Assembly: GCA_015680685.1 (NCBI GenBank)
Contig: MNCI01005967.1
Coordinates: 129,438-184,167 of the forward strand
Source: Gnetum montanum
Taxonomy: Eukaryota; Streptophyta; Gnetopsida; Gnetales; Gnetaceae
Direction: 5' to 3'
Length of the DNA: 54,730 bases
How positions within the stretch are numbered: the stretch's first letter is position 1; every line of letters begins with the position of its first letter. Position numbers and translations under genes: made by a program. Below the pieces are notes generated by a model. That model was given only the letters and a program-made list of their open reading frames with translations, did not search any database and was not told the origin of the DNA. Shown here one piece after another: positions 21,631-31,570 of this stretch.

Positions 21631-24392
21631 ATGGCCTCTAAATGAGGACAACAAGGAGGACCCTCTCAGGGTGCATCCAAATAGCCAAGGAGAGGTAGAG
21701 GCCAAGAACCTTCCAAAGAACATGCAAAGTAGGAGGCATAATCATTTAGCATTCATCAAGAACCTCCTATCACTGCACAATCGGGCATGCCAAAGGTGGA
21801 GAAGGTAGGGCACCTAAATAGGGGTAACATCTCTTGTTGTCTTGAGAATGTGTTTAGGTAATTCAAGAAAGGTTTATGTTAGCAGTAGTGATTGTGGAAC
21901 TGAATTTTGGATATTTTACTAAATTTTCCCTTGAGGTAGTCAGAGATCAACTTAAAGGGTCTCCACTATGGCCCATTCTCTCTAGGAGTGGTGATTGGTA
22001 CTTGGAGAGACTTACCAATTTTTGCATAATAAGGAAGAAGGAACCACCATTGATATTGGTGGGATTTCAATTCATTTCTCTATCAAGGCCATTTTGAAAT
22101 TTTTGAATCTTCCGAATATAGGGCCTAAGGTTGCTCACCTATCCACTCGCATTGATGCAAATGCATTGAAAATATGGTTGAAAAGGATGTATGGCAAGGA
22201 AGATAAAACATATGGAAAGCTCACACTTGAAGAGAGGATCTATTTTAAAATTGGCACATATCACATTTTCCCAACAAAAGGATTGAACATGATTTCCACC
22301 TATGTGGCTAGGGGAAGTTCCATCTTGATGGGCAAGGTTGATGCCAACCTACCCGATCTATATCTTACAAAAATTTTAAGGTAGTTAGAGGAATGTGAAA
22401 TAGGAAAGTTTGCATTGCCTTTTCCTTGCTAGGGTACACCAATGACATCCCTAGAAAGGCTCAAAATGCCTCATTTTCTGAATTACTGAAACAACCAACC
22501 CTAAGGAAAAATGCTAGTACGACATTGGAGCCTGAGCAAGAATAGATAGTGAGGCCCAGTTCTCAAACTGTAGAGCCTAGCCAACTTCTGGACATAATGC
22601 CTAGTCAACAATAGGAAGTGGTGCCTAGCACACAACCCATAGGCTAACAAGACCAACTGCCATCGCCACTGTAGGACTATTGATCATCCATGAGCCATCT
22701 TAGGGCCATCATGAAATCGGTCAGTTGGGGAAGTCATGATGAGGAAAATCTCTTCAAGGTTATTGGTGATACCATATAGCCCACTATCTCAATTGATCAT
22801 GCATGGGGCAAGGTTTCCATCCAAACTGGAGGAGGGGAATCACACTGGTCATATCAGATCTCTAGAAATGCTATATCTTTTTAAGTGCAATTAGAAACTA
22901 GTGAAGGCACCACAGTAGTGGTCATGTAGCACCAGGATGTAGCAGGAGTAGCAAGAGTGGTTGTAGATGATATCAAAGAATCATTCAATTTATTTTTATT
23001 CCATTGGTATATTTTATAGGAGAATGCAATACCCAAGCCTTGGCTTCTCCCTCAATGACTCTTGTAGATCATGAGGATGTTTTGGATCGGTTGCTGTAGA
23101 CAAAACAAGTGATGACATCCTTGTTCGACATCTCTCAAGATGTAAGATCAACATAGTTAGATCTCATCTCTACAAAAGGAAAGCTAGTCATGGTAGAGGT
23201 TAGGACCAAATATGTAGAGGAGGAGTTGAAAAGACTGTAAGAGAAGTTCATCATCCTACAAGCTACACAATAGGATCCATCCCAATTCATCCCTGCAAAC
23301 CAACTAGAATCCTTTCAGATGGAGCAACTAACTAAATTGTTGGAAGAGAAAATAAGAGTGGTGGAGGAAACAGAGAAGGCTAATTGGTATGCTTCAAAGG
23401 CATAAGCTCAAACATATGCACATGCCAAAGCACTCAAGGCATTATAAGAAAAAAATAAACAACTTATCACTAAAAATCTTTGGTTGACCACAATAGAAAA
23501 ATAGAAGAATGTTCTCCAGGAGAATTTTCAGCAAATTCAAGAATAATTAATAAGGGTCAACTAGGATATGAACAACTTAGCCAGAGAAAATAGAACCCTC
23601 TCAATGTAGGAGGTACGTGCAATCCATCAGAAGATGGAAATTGAAATAAGTGCATGGTATAATGAGGCTAAGTAGCATGAAAAATTAAAAGAGCATTTCA
23701 AAGATCAAGTGGGGATGTACAAGTAGATTATTGAGAAAGAAATCCATATAGCCAAAGCCCACATCAACACTCTCAATGTCTAGAATGCTAATTGGTGGGC
23801 CATATTGGATACTTATGCTTTTCCCCACCGAGCATAAATAAAGAGCTAGGACCTGTAGATACAAGATCTCATGGATTACATAGAGTTGGCAAACCTGCAA
23901 TATGCCAACTTGGCCATGTTGACAGTAGGATGCCTAAGGAAAGAATTAGAGAAATAACTAGCAACAACCTATGCTAAGTATGAATTAGAATTTATTGAAC
24001 ACAAGAACACATTTTAGAGATTAGAGGTAGCAAATTCTAAATTAGAGATGGTTAAGACTAGCTACCAAGGACAAAAATATGTCACAGTAGATTTGGCTTG
24101 ATGGGTCACAGATTATCAAGAATGTAAAGATAAATCTAGAGCCTATGAAGAGGAATGAAATTTGTTTAAAGCTTGGTATGTTAAGGCCAATTAGATATTT
24201 CTGCAACTACTGTGCCCATGAGAGCTGTTGACTCCATCAAACATTGGAGTATCAGCATGGATGGCACAGGATCCTTGGACCAAAGAAGAAAAGATTGAGG
24301 CACTCCTCCAGAGGCATCCATTTCCAAAGCCTAGAGCACAAGATAAGGGGAATAGGCCCAAGGAGGATCCACCACCACCAGGAACAACATGA
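21631..24392 (+). pseudogene. Gene X of element X1 (coiled-coil protein, unknown)
   Basis: This is a degenerate frame of about 920 codons starting ATG GCC TCT AAA directly after the intron acceptor and ending ...PPPPGTT. The N-terminus is Gly/Gln/Arg-rich. An N-terminal module (about residues 80-260) has SPLWPILSRSGDWYLGETYQF, IGGISIHFSIKAILKFLNLP and YHIFPTKGLNMISTYVARGS. It resembles in layout the putative plant transposon protein domain found in some gypsy elements (judged by eye). A Gln/Pro-rich linker follows, then a long coiled coil (EELKRLQEKF-like, EEKIRVVEETEKANWYASKA). Most stops replace Gln or Arg; a TGA sits at codon 5. Function unknown. Confidence 0.66.
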
Positions 24393-24599
24393 TTTCCAAT
24401 AATTTTGTCTTTTTCTAATTCGGTGTTTGTGTCCTAATTTTGTTTTATTTAATCTCATACTACAACATGAGTAATTCCTATACCTATCCATTGTGTAATC
24501 AATTGTTTAATAATCCCATACCTATCCATTGTGTAATCAATTGAACTCATTCTCATTTTTTTTGACTCAAGGATGAGTTGTTATTTAGTCATGGGGGTA

Positions 24600-25226
24600 T
24601 GATAAATCGTGGTTTGCTAGGCCCCGATATCGGGTCCTCAATATCATGTACATGATATTACAACTTAGATAATGATATCAAATACACGATATCATGATTC
24701 CTATGTAGGCCTATAAATATAGCATTCGAGCACATAGGAAAGGGGTTTTTGGTAAGTCTTATGGTAGAGTCGTTTAATTAGTTTTCAGGTAGTTTTTAGT
24801 TCCTTCTTAAGTGCATGCTTGTAGTGTGATGATTGTAATTGTATGGAACCTTGGTTTGAGTGTGACGTACTTGGACATGCACACGATCAGTAATAAAGAT
24901 CGAGATTAATCTATCACTACAACATTCTCTTAGCCTTTAATTACTTTAATTGTTGATTATTTATTATTTTCTTTTTAGTTAATATTTCCTTTATTTTCAT
25001 TTACAGTTCCTATTCTTAACGCAGAATGGGTACGGCTTAATCATGAAGATTTAAGTGCAACTACTTGGTAACTCAATAGCATATCTAGTAGTGCTCAAGT
25101 AATATGTGCTTGGTAATCTCAAAAGTAGTACTTGAGGTCCAAGATGCATATGGATGATTAAGGATAGATTCTCATCACACTTAGGTTAGCATAGATTTCA
25201 TTTTCCATTATCCATTAGCTTAATTA
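24600..25226 (+). repeat. X-family LTR, copy 2 (3' LTR of X1)
   Basis: It is 627 bp, starts TGATAAATCGTGG and ends CTTAATTA (CA changed to TA). It carries a clean TATAAATA at 24712-24719 and AATAAAG near 24893. Palindromes lie at 24626 (GATATC), 24640 (AATATC), 24654 (GATATT), 24674 (GATATC) and 24688 (GATATC). The polypurine tract is immediately upstream. Confidence 0.86.
24626..24719 (+). promoter_or_regulatory. GATATC lattice and TATA box (LTR copy 2)
   Basis: Steps are 14, 14, 20 and 14 bp, identical to LTR copy 1. There are 18 bp between the last palindrome (ends 24693) and TATAAATA (24712). Two of five sites have single transition changes. Confidence 0.82.
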
Positions 25227-25720
25227 AGATTTTTCCCCATCGTCTCTAGGAGTAGCACTAGTTTAGGATCACATCATTCCCCTGACTATGGACTAAACCA
25301 TATGTGACAAAGAAAATACTAGTCTAGGTGGGAAGATAGTGAACTGCGATCAACGTGTAACTATCTAGATACCATAATTAGTCCATCTTCAAAGTTTGAC
25401 CAGATCGTGTGTACACGCTCGTATTTATATGGTTGAGTGTAGGGATACCTAGCCACTCATCAATATGTCAGCCTAGAAATATTAGTTCAGAAAAATAGGC
25501 TATCTTAGTCCTTTTAATTTTTGAATCAAATTTATTTTTAAAATCTACAACTATGTCTAACATGTAGTACTTGTTGAGATGATTTCAACAGTACAAATTT
25601 TGTCTCAATTGGACTTATGGCTTGGGAGATATTGATTCTAAAAGTTTCTCATTATATGTGCATTAAAATAATATTAAACTTATTAAATTTTTATTATTAT
25701 TTTAAAAAAATGTCAAAATT
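25227..25720. other. Unassigned stretch
   Basis: No gene or repeat family is recognised. The sequence is ordinary up to 25500 and becomes AT-rich after that. Confidence 0.4.
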
Positions 25721-25721
25721 T

Positions 25722-25822
25722 TAGCATCAGGAATCAACCCAGAATAGTTGTTTACCCATACTGAACCCTTACCCTATCATTTGTAGAACCACCACATCAA
25801 CCACTTAAGCAAGGTGGAATAA
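25722..25822 (-). mobile_element. Possible tRNA-derived SINE head
   Basis: The minus strand reads CTTAAGTGGTTGATGTGG (A-box-like) and, some 50 bp on, GGGTTGATTCCTGATGC (close to the B box GGTTCGANTCC). Spacing and order fit a pol III type 2 promoter of a tRNA-derived SINE. No complete tRNA fold was checked and the 3' tail is not clear. Confidence 0.35.
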
Positions 25823-26021
25823 AATAATAATAAAATGTTTTAAAAAGCCTTTAATTTTGAATGGGAGGTCATGGGTTCAAACCTACGCATGCACAAATAA
25901 TTTTTTTTAAAAAATACATATATATATGACATTATATCTTTTAAGAAAATATAAATATATAATATTAATAAAAATAATAATAATAAATATATAAAATAAA
26001 ATATATAAAAAAACAAACAAT

Positions 26022-26085
26022 TTGGTGATGGGGGCTGGGTGGGTGGTTGCATGCAAGAGGTCTTGGGTTCAAACGTGAGCCCCAA
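26022..26085 (+). mobile_element. Possible tRNA-derived SINE head
   Basis: TTTGGTGATGGGGGCTGGGT, then GGTTGCATGCAAGAGGTCTT and GGGTTCAAACGTGAGCCCC. GGGTTCAAAC resembles a B box, the preceding stretch an A box. A second GGGTTCAAACC lies at 25874. The region between is A/T-simple. Evidence rests on the boxes only. Confidence 0.35.
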
Positions 26086-26099
26086 ATTAAATCATATAA

Positions 26100-27060
26100 A
26101 AATTTTATTTAAAAAAATGGTAGGCCATGTCGGCCTTGCAAAGGTGATGCAGGCCTTAGTAGGAGGCATAGGCCCTGTGGCCCGTGCCAATACTGCAAGC
26201 TGCATAAGCCTTGTAGAGGTCACATTGCCCCTATTCTAGCCATGAATGCCCTGTAGGCTGCATTGGCCCTAATTGGACCACCATTGCCCTCCATGCTCGC
26301 CATAGTATGCGAGCTGCCACCACTAATGTTAATGCCCTTCATGGTTGCCACCATTTCGCTATCGCTCACCTCTAACTAGTACTACAACTTGCAACTATTT
26401 ATGGGCCCTACAATCACCTCTCATCAATGGCTACTAGCCTTTACCCTTACCTGTCACCACTGCATCTCTCTACTACCCTTACCTACCATAGCTTATCATC
26501 CTTGTAGCTTTGTAACCCCTACCACTATACAAATTTTAAAAATAATAATAAGTGTAGGCCATGAAACCATTGTTTACAGGGGTTGATCATGTTGCACCTT
26601 TTCAGGGCCGCTACCTCAATTGACACTTACTCCTTGTTGGAGACCACCTCTAGTGACCCTTGCATCGTGCGCCTCACCTACCTGCATCACCTATGAAATT
26701 CTTGCCCTCATGTGCTTCCATTGACCCAAAATTTGCCACATTGCTTGTTGGTCCTTGCTACTTTTGCAAAATGAAAAGCCTCATCCATGATATTCATCAC
26801 ATTCTTCATCATTGTGTAGGATGTTTTCACCAACACCTACATTGCCATAGCCATCACCAATTGATTGTGACACTATTACCTTCAACATCGTCCATCACTG
26901 CCTCTTGTACCATCCATCACTACCTCCTATGCCATTCATCATTGCTTCCCATGCCACCTATCACTGCCACCTATGTTGCCCATTGCTACCTCTTATGCCA
27001 CTCAACACTACCTCCAGTGCCATTGCATATGGACCTTGAAATGATGCATCAACAAAATGT
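26100..27060. repeat. Low-complexity CCAT/CACT-rich region with short minisatellite
   Basis: Pyrimidine-rich sequence is dominated by the words GCCATTCATCA, CACTACCTCC and CATTGCC. Around 26880-27030 they form a loose array of about 25 bp. The plus frame at 26660-27079 (139 codons, His/Leu/Cys-rich) is a product of the repeat composition. No gene is recognised. Confidence 0.5.
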
Positions 27061-27245
27061 AAAATTCTTTGTTATATGATGAAAATTTTTTAATTGTCCG
27101 TCAACTAATGAAAAAATTTGAAATTCCTGTTAATTAATAGAAGATTCAAATTTTTATCATTAAACTATTAGTTTAAATTAGGAACTTATACAAATAATTT
27201 TCAAAATTAGAAATTTTCGCAATGGTAGCAACAAAGATAAAAATT

Positions 27246-27320
27246 CCACAATTAAGCATGCTTGCTTTGGAGTAGAACGGGGATGGGTGACCTCTTGGGA
27301 AGTATGGCTTTGTGCGCCAA
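27246..27320 (+). pseudogene. 5S rRNA-derived relic (3' half with internal promoter)
   Basis: AATTAAGCATGCTTG is followed by GAGTAGAACGGGGATGGGTG and ACCTCTTGGGAAGT, matching plant 5S rRNA from about nucleotide 45 to the 3' end. Both the A-box region (AAGTTAAGCGTGCTT in 5S) and the C box (GGATGGGTGACCTCCTGGGAA) are recognisable. The 5' half of 5S is absent. Candidates are a 5S-derived SINE, a Cassandra-type TRIM, whose LTRs carry 5S sequence, or a 5S pseudogene. No second copy was seen in the window, so these cannot be told apart. Confidence 0.75.
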
Positions 27321-28090
27321 AAGGTCTTAAACTTCAAAAGTCATAACTTTTGATTTCGTAAGCCTTTTTTGGTGAAAAAAAAGTTGTTTCCTATAGTTTT
27401 CAACCTTCTAAGCTCTATGTTGTAGTCAGGTATATCCTAGGGAACTTGAAAAATTAGTTTTTACTCTTTTTCCGATATAGTGCCTTGAGATCCTCAAAAT
27501 TTTAATTTTCACACAACTCAAGCATACAATGTCCATTTTCAACATGTGAATAGTCATTTCTAACTTTTTTCACCTTTCTAAACTCAATGGTGAGGTTAGA
27601 TTTATCATTTAGGCATTCTATAATTCACTGATATTATAAATTCAACATTTTAAGCTTTAAGATTTAATGCATAACCCTTGCACATAGTCTTAAGTTCACT
27701 ATGGCATGTCATTAGTTACACTACCGGAGTTAGTGTTCTCAAGTGGGGTAGAAAGGTTATCAAAAATGATATAGTTAAATATTATTGAAAATTAGGTAAT
27801 GTAATTATATATTACTAAATCTAGATAAAATAGTTACATATTACTAAAATTATATGATGTTGTTAACTATTACTAAAATTAGATGATATAGTTATTTAGT
27901 TGATGTAGTTGATTATTAGTTAATGAATGGTTGATGTATTAGTTGGAGAATTAGTTTAAGAACTAAAAAAATCTTCAACCATTAAGAAAAGGGTATATTA
28001 ATCCATCCTGTAATCAAAACAAAAGGCAAAATAGCATGGAGACATAAAATGTTGTTTCAACAAGGAATATGATACTCATGAAAGAAAAAT
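27321..28090. other. Unassigned AT-rich stretch
   Basis: No gene is recognised. A run of short TATATAATTAGATGATATAGTT-like imperfect repeats occurs at about 27760-27920. Confidence 0.4.
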
Positions 28091-28094
28091 GATC

Positions 28095-29095
28095 TAGATA
28101 AGAAGCCAAGAATAGGAATGAAAGTTGCACCATACAACATGCTTGCAAGATCTCTAGTTAGTGAGAAACAATATCCACTATGTCCATCATGGGCCTTGGA
28201 TTGGCACAAATATTGATACCCATGTATCTTAGTAGAATTAAAAGATTTAGATGCTAATGTCTTATACTTACAAGACGTATTACCATGCAAATTTCTATAT
28301 CAATTTCAACTAGATTTCGAAGATATGGGATACAAAAATATTTATAAGTAAAAATTTTCTTATGGAAGTTCTTCTTTTGAGCTATATAGATTAGCATATT
28401 GTAGAAATTACAACATGGATGGTTGTGCAATCTTTTATAAAGAAGCCAAGTTTGAATTGGTACAACACACATTTAATTGATATAATTATATTGAATATGT
28501 GCGTGCATGGTCAACACACATTTAATTGCCAAACCAACATGTTCAGATGTTAGAATTTGTCAAGTAGCATACTTGATTAAGCAAATAGAAGAAAGGTTAA
28601 AGAATAAGTTGTTCCTAAGTTGTATTGATCTAGTTCCATTTATTCCTTGTGGAGAATTCAATGCCAAAGTTGGAAGTAGTATTTATCAATTTCTAAAATA
28701 TGGATCTATAAAGGAATCTTTGGAAGATGAACCTAACTTGAAGAAGATGTTTCCATCAATTCAGTGTGAAATTCCATTAGCTAGTGCATATTTTGCTTAT
28801 TTTGAATCTTTAGTAGATCAATCAAATTCTAGAATTTAGAAATAGATAATGTTGATATATAGCACTCATCAAGAACCACAGTTTACAAATTACTCTATAA
28901 TGATTAATGAAGATGGGTCAACAACATTCCTCATTGAGACTTTGGGTTATATTTGGTATGATACCAAATTCTTTAAAGTTACCAAGTTGCTAGAGTTGAT
29001 TTCTAAAGAAGAAGTTGAGAAAAATCAATATCAAGCCTTGACATCATGAACAAGACCATTTGATCATATACCACTTATGGTAGAATTATAGTTAC
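28095..29095 (+). pseudogene. Intronless CCR4-type deadenylase pseudogene
   Basis: Plus-strand pieces match the endonuclease/exonuclease/phosphatase domain of CCR4 (poly(A)-shortening nuclease of CCR4-NOT), in order: VAPYNMLARSLVSEKQYPLC, WALDWHKY, LKDLDANVLYLQD (LQEV block), MDGCAIFYKEAKFELV, STHLIAKP...DVRICQVAYLIKQIE (NTH block), FIPCGEFNAKVGSSIYQFL (CGDFN block), LASAYFAYF, EPQFTNYS, ETLGYIWYDTKFFKVTKLLE and DHIPLMVEL (SDHIALLAEF block). Catalytic glutamate of LQEV is D, and CGDFN reads CGEFN. A segment between FELV and NTH is missing. No introns, several stops and frameshifts: a processed copy. The leucine-rich repeats of full CCR4 were not found. It lies within the interval between the Q LTRs, in Q's sense. 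Confidence 0.85.
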
Positions 29096-29550
29096 TCCTA
29101 TCAGTTCATAAGGTTGATCAAGATCAAGAAGTATCTCAATCTTACTTTTATTTGATGATCTTATTATTTTCTTCATTATCTAATTTTTATTTCATCTAGA
29201 TTGATAAAATATCTAAGGAAATGTAAGTTGGGAATAAAGAATTTGCCCTACCTTCACTTGGATAACTAGATATGAGTTGCAAATTGTGTGACCCTGGTTA
29301 GAACTAGTGATTGGTAGTTGGTAGATCTTTAATTCACTTCTTAGCATTATCTTGGAAAATGAAGTATTAAGAAAGTAATATTTAATTTTCCATATAATTT
29401 TTCTCACATATATCTCATTTGTAGAATAAGCAAGAGATAACTTCAAGATCAAATGAGAAATCAAATTATTGGAGCACAAGATCATGAAAGAAAGAATTGG
29501 AGCTAGAAAAAGATAGAAAACATGGATTCGTTTGAGAATGAAAAAAACCT
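29096..29550. other. Unassigned stretch between deadenylase copy and Q's 3' LTR
   Basis: It may include the 3' untranslated part of the retrocopy. No RT or RNase H of a Copia or gypsy type could be read here. Confidence 0.4.
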
Positions 29551-30136
29551 AAGGGGGATAGATTATTGCATCCCCATTCCCAAATGATGTAGTTCCCTAA
29601 TGAAGATTATGTCTCTTCATAACAAGTGTTATTGTCACATTAATAAGACCCAAGAGGGTAGCTATGATTAAGACCCTAAAAGACATGTTGTAATAACGAA
29701 TGTGTCTCTTGAGGTAACCTCTAGGGGTTTGACCTAAGGCATCTATACTCAAGGTTAGAGGTTCTGCTAGCATGGATTTGCAAATATTGGAGAGGTGATT
29801 AATGGGAGCTAGGTGAAGCAGGATGGGAAGGAGACTAGCCATCCCTTCTAGCTGGGTTATAGGCCTAACTGTGGTCGTAGTGCTAGATTGCCCCTAAGGG
29901 ATAGATGCCAAAGGAAGAAAACCCCAAGGAACTTTCTCAAAGTGCTCTCTAGATACACCTTTCCATATCAATAAAGCATTCTTTTCTTTCTTTTTCTGCA
30001 TTTTTTCTATTATTTCCTTTATACATAATGTTGAATATCACTTATATTTCACATTGGTATATTTTTTTTGTATGCATAATGTCTAATATATCATATATTT
30101 GAAATTTTCCATGACATCTAGGGATGGGATGTCACA
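29551..30136 (+). repeat. 3' LTR of element Q with polypurine tract
   Basis: AAGGGGGATAGATTA (29551-29566) looks like a polypurine tract. The LTR begins TGCATCCCCATTCCC at 29567 and ends GGGATGTCACA by about 30136. It aligns with 16779-17277. AATAAAGCATTC near 29970 may be the polyadenylation signal. Flanking O-LTR sequence on its right (CTAAGCATCATGCACATG) is what should follow the left flank of the other Q LTR, which supports a single Q insertion spanning 16.8-30.1 kb. Whether Q is Copia or gypsy is not known because no pol is visible. Confidence 0.68.
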
Positions 30137-30631
30137 CTAAGCATCATGCACATGCTTGAAGTGATTGTACTGATGTGTGTAATTAATTACTATTTAGTCT
30201 AGCTAGCTTAATTTAGCTTAATTACTAGGAAGCATTAAAGAAAATTGTGCAAAAAATTAAATAAAAAAATAAAATAATTAATCTAGTCAAGGTGTTGCAA
30301 AATTTATCAAAAATCTCATCTTTATTTTTGCACACATTGTCATGCTTAAGTACAATAGTGCTCAAATAAAGATCCATACAATAAATGACTCCTATTTTAG
30401 GCACTTTGGATTACATTCTAACTCTAGAGAAAAGAACCTACAAGAGCTATGCTATGCTATGATAAAAATTATGCCCAAAACATGTTCCCAAGTGCTATAT
30501 TTATAAGCTAGCACACATCCTGTGATATTGGATATCCAACATCACTTCTTGGGCCCTAATATCAAGTATCTGATATCAAGGCTCCAATATCAGATATTTG
30601 ATATCAAAGTCAACAAAAATACACTTCATCA
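30137..30631 (-). repeat. 5' LTR of element O, part 2 (U3 and R)
   Basis: On the minus strand it starts TGATGAAGTGTATTT at 30631, has a TATA box (TATAAATA, 30498-30505) and a GATATC/GATATT lattice at 30524-30605, and aligns with 31790-32257. It ends at the right edge of Q. The rest of this LTR is at 16573-16778. It marks the outer right end of element O. Confidence 0.75.
30524..30605 (-). promoter_or_regulatory. GATATC lattice in O LTR
   Basis: Hexamers GATATC/AATATC/GATATT start at 30524, 30531, 30558, 30572, 30586, 30593 and 30600. Steps are 7, 27, 14, 14, 7, 7, that is the 14/20 lattice with extra half-step sites. The nearest hexamer is 18 bp from TATAAATA (30498-30505). Confidence 0.75.
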
Positions 30632-31330
30632 CAACTAAACTTTTGAATTTCCTAACTAATATTATCATAGTTAGTATTTTGGTAAGGAAGGTTTCTCATA
30701 TAATCACAATGCATGTCATTGTTCCTTTTCTTATTGCTTATTTTTTCTTCTTTGATTTGTTAGTGACTACTAATCTTAGCTTATTATTATTGTGATCAAT
30801 TAAATTCATAATTATGTTAACATGTAAATAATTTTACTTAATTGAAATGCAATTTTCCTGAAGTGTAAGCTAAATTTTCTCCTAATCAATTTTAATTTTG
30901 CTTAAGATACAACTAATGTTTGCCTTTTGATTTGCTACATTTCACTATTGTTAACATATCTAAAGTTGTAAAAGCAAAAATGTAAGTTTTAGATGGACTA
31001 AAAACATTTTATTTACTTATGTAATTTTTAATTATGTTTTTTACTATAATTGAAATTATGATCAAAAATAAATTTGAATTGTATTTTAAGAAAAATTGAA
31101 ATGCCTTTTTAATCTAAACAAATTACTATAAACAACAATGAATTCAATTCATCAATAATTTTTACAAAATCATCTCCATTTTACATAAAAGTTGTTTTCT
31201 TTAAACATAAAAGTGTTCAGTATGATTTAACATTCTTTCTTTTGACGTTTGAATTTAGTATGTGTGGCAGGAGTCCTTGACCAAAAAAATGTCATGCTCT
31301 CAATGAATGAAGGCCCTTGATAGGCCTCAA
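30632..31330. other. Unassigned AT-rich stretch
   Basis: No gene, LTR or RNA is recognised. It lies just outside the right end of element O. Confidence 0.4.
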
Positions 31331-31570
31331 ACATTTGATGTCTTTCCATAAAATGCTCTGATTTACTTTGTGATGAGTGGCAAGGTACCCCTATGCTCAA
31401 CCATATGAATCACTAAGGCATTCACACACAATCTGAGCAAATTCCATGGATTCATAGTGTTTTCATACATAAGATTCAATCTAGAAGGTGAATCTAATTG
31501 TGGAACAATTATTGTCTTTCCAATTACACTTGTGAGGCTTAGTTGTATGGTTAAGTGTAACTGATGCACA
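31331..31570 (-). other. O-family leader sequence
   Basis: It aligns with the leader of element O at 16400-16572. It adjoins the U5 end of the LTR at 31571. No coding sequence follows to the left, so this copy is truncated after the leader. Confidence 0.6.

Larger units (their letters stand above)
20560..25226 (+). mobile_element. Element X1: non-autonomous LTR element, 5' LTR not found
   Basis: The segment from about 20560 to the polypurine tract aligns with the second copy X2 (32450-36210). Order on the plus strand: leader, intron, X gene, polypurine tract (TCATGGGGGTA at 24589-24599), 3' LTR 24600-25226. No gag, protease, RT or integrase is encoded. Its LTR is of the same family as element O's, so O-like elements may have mobilised it (inference). 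The 5' LTR is absent at the expected place; the LTR at 18141 ends some 1.8 kb upstream with other sequence between. Confidence 0.7.

Noticed and set aside
26660-27079. 139-codon His/Leu/Cys-rich plus-strand frame
   Set aside because: Composition follows the CCAT/CACT minisatellite; there is no domain-like pattern.
27246-27320. A functional 5S rRNA gene
   Set aside because: The 5' half is missing and the 3' part differs at several positions from plant 5S.
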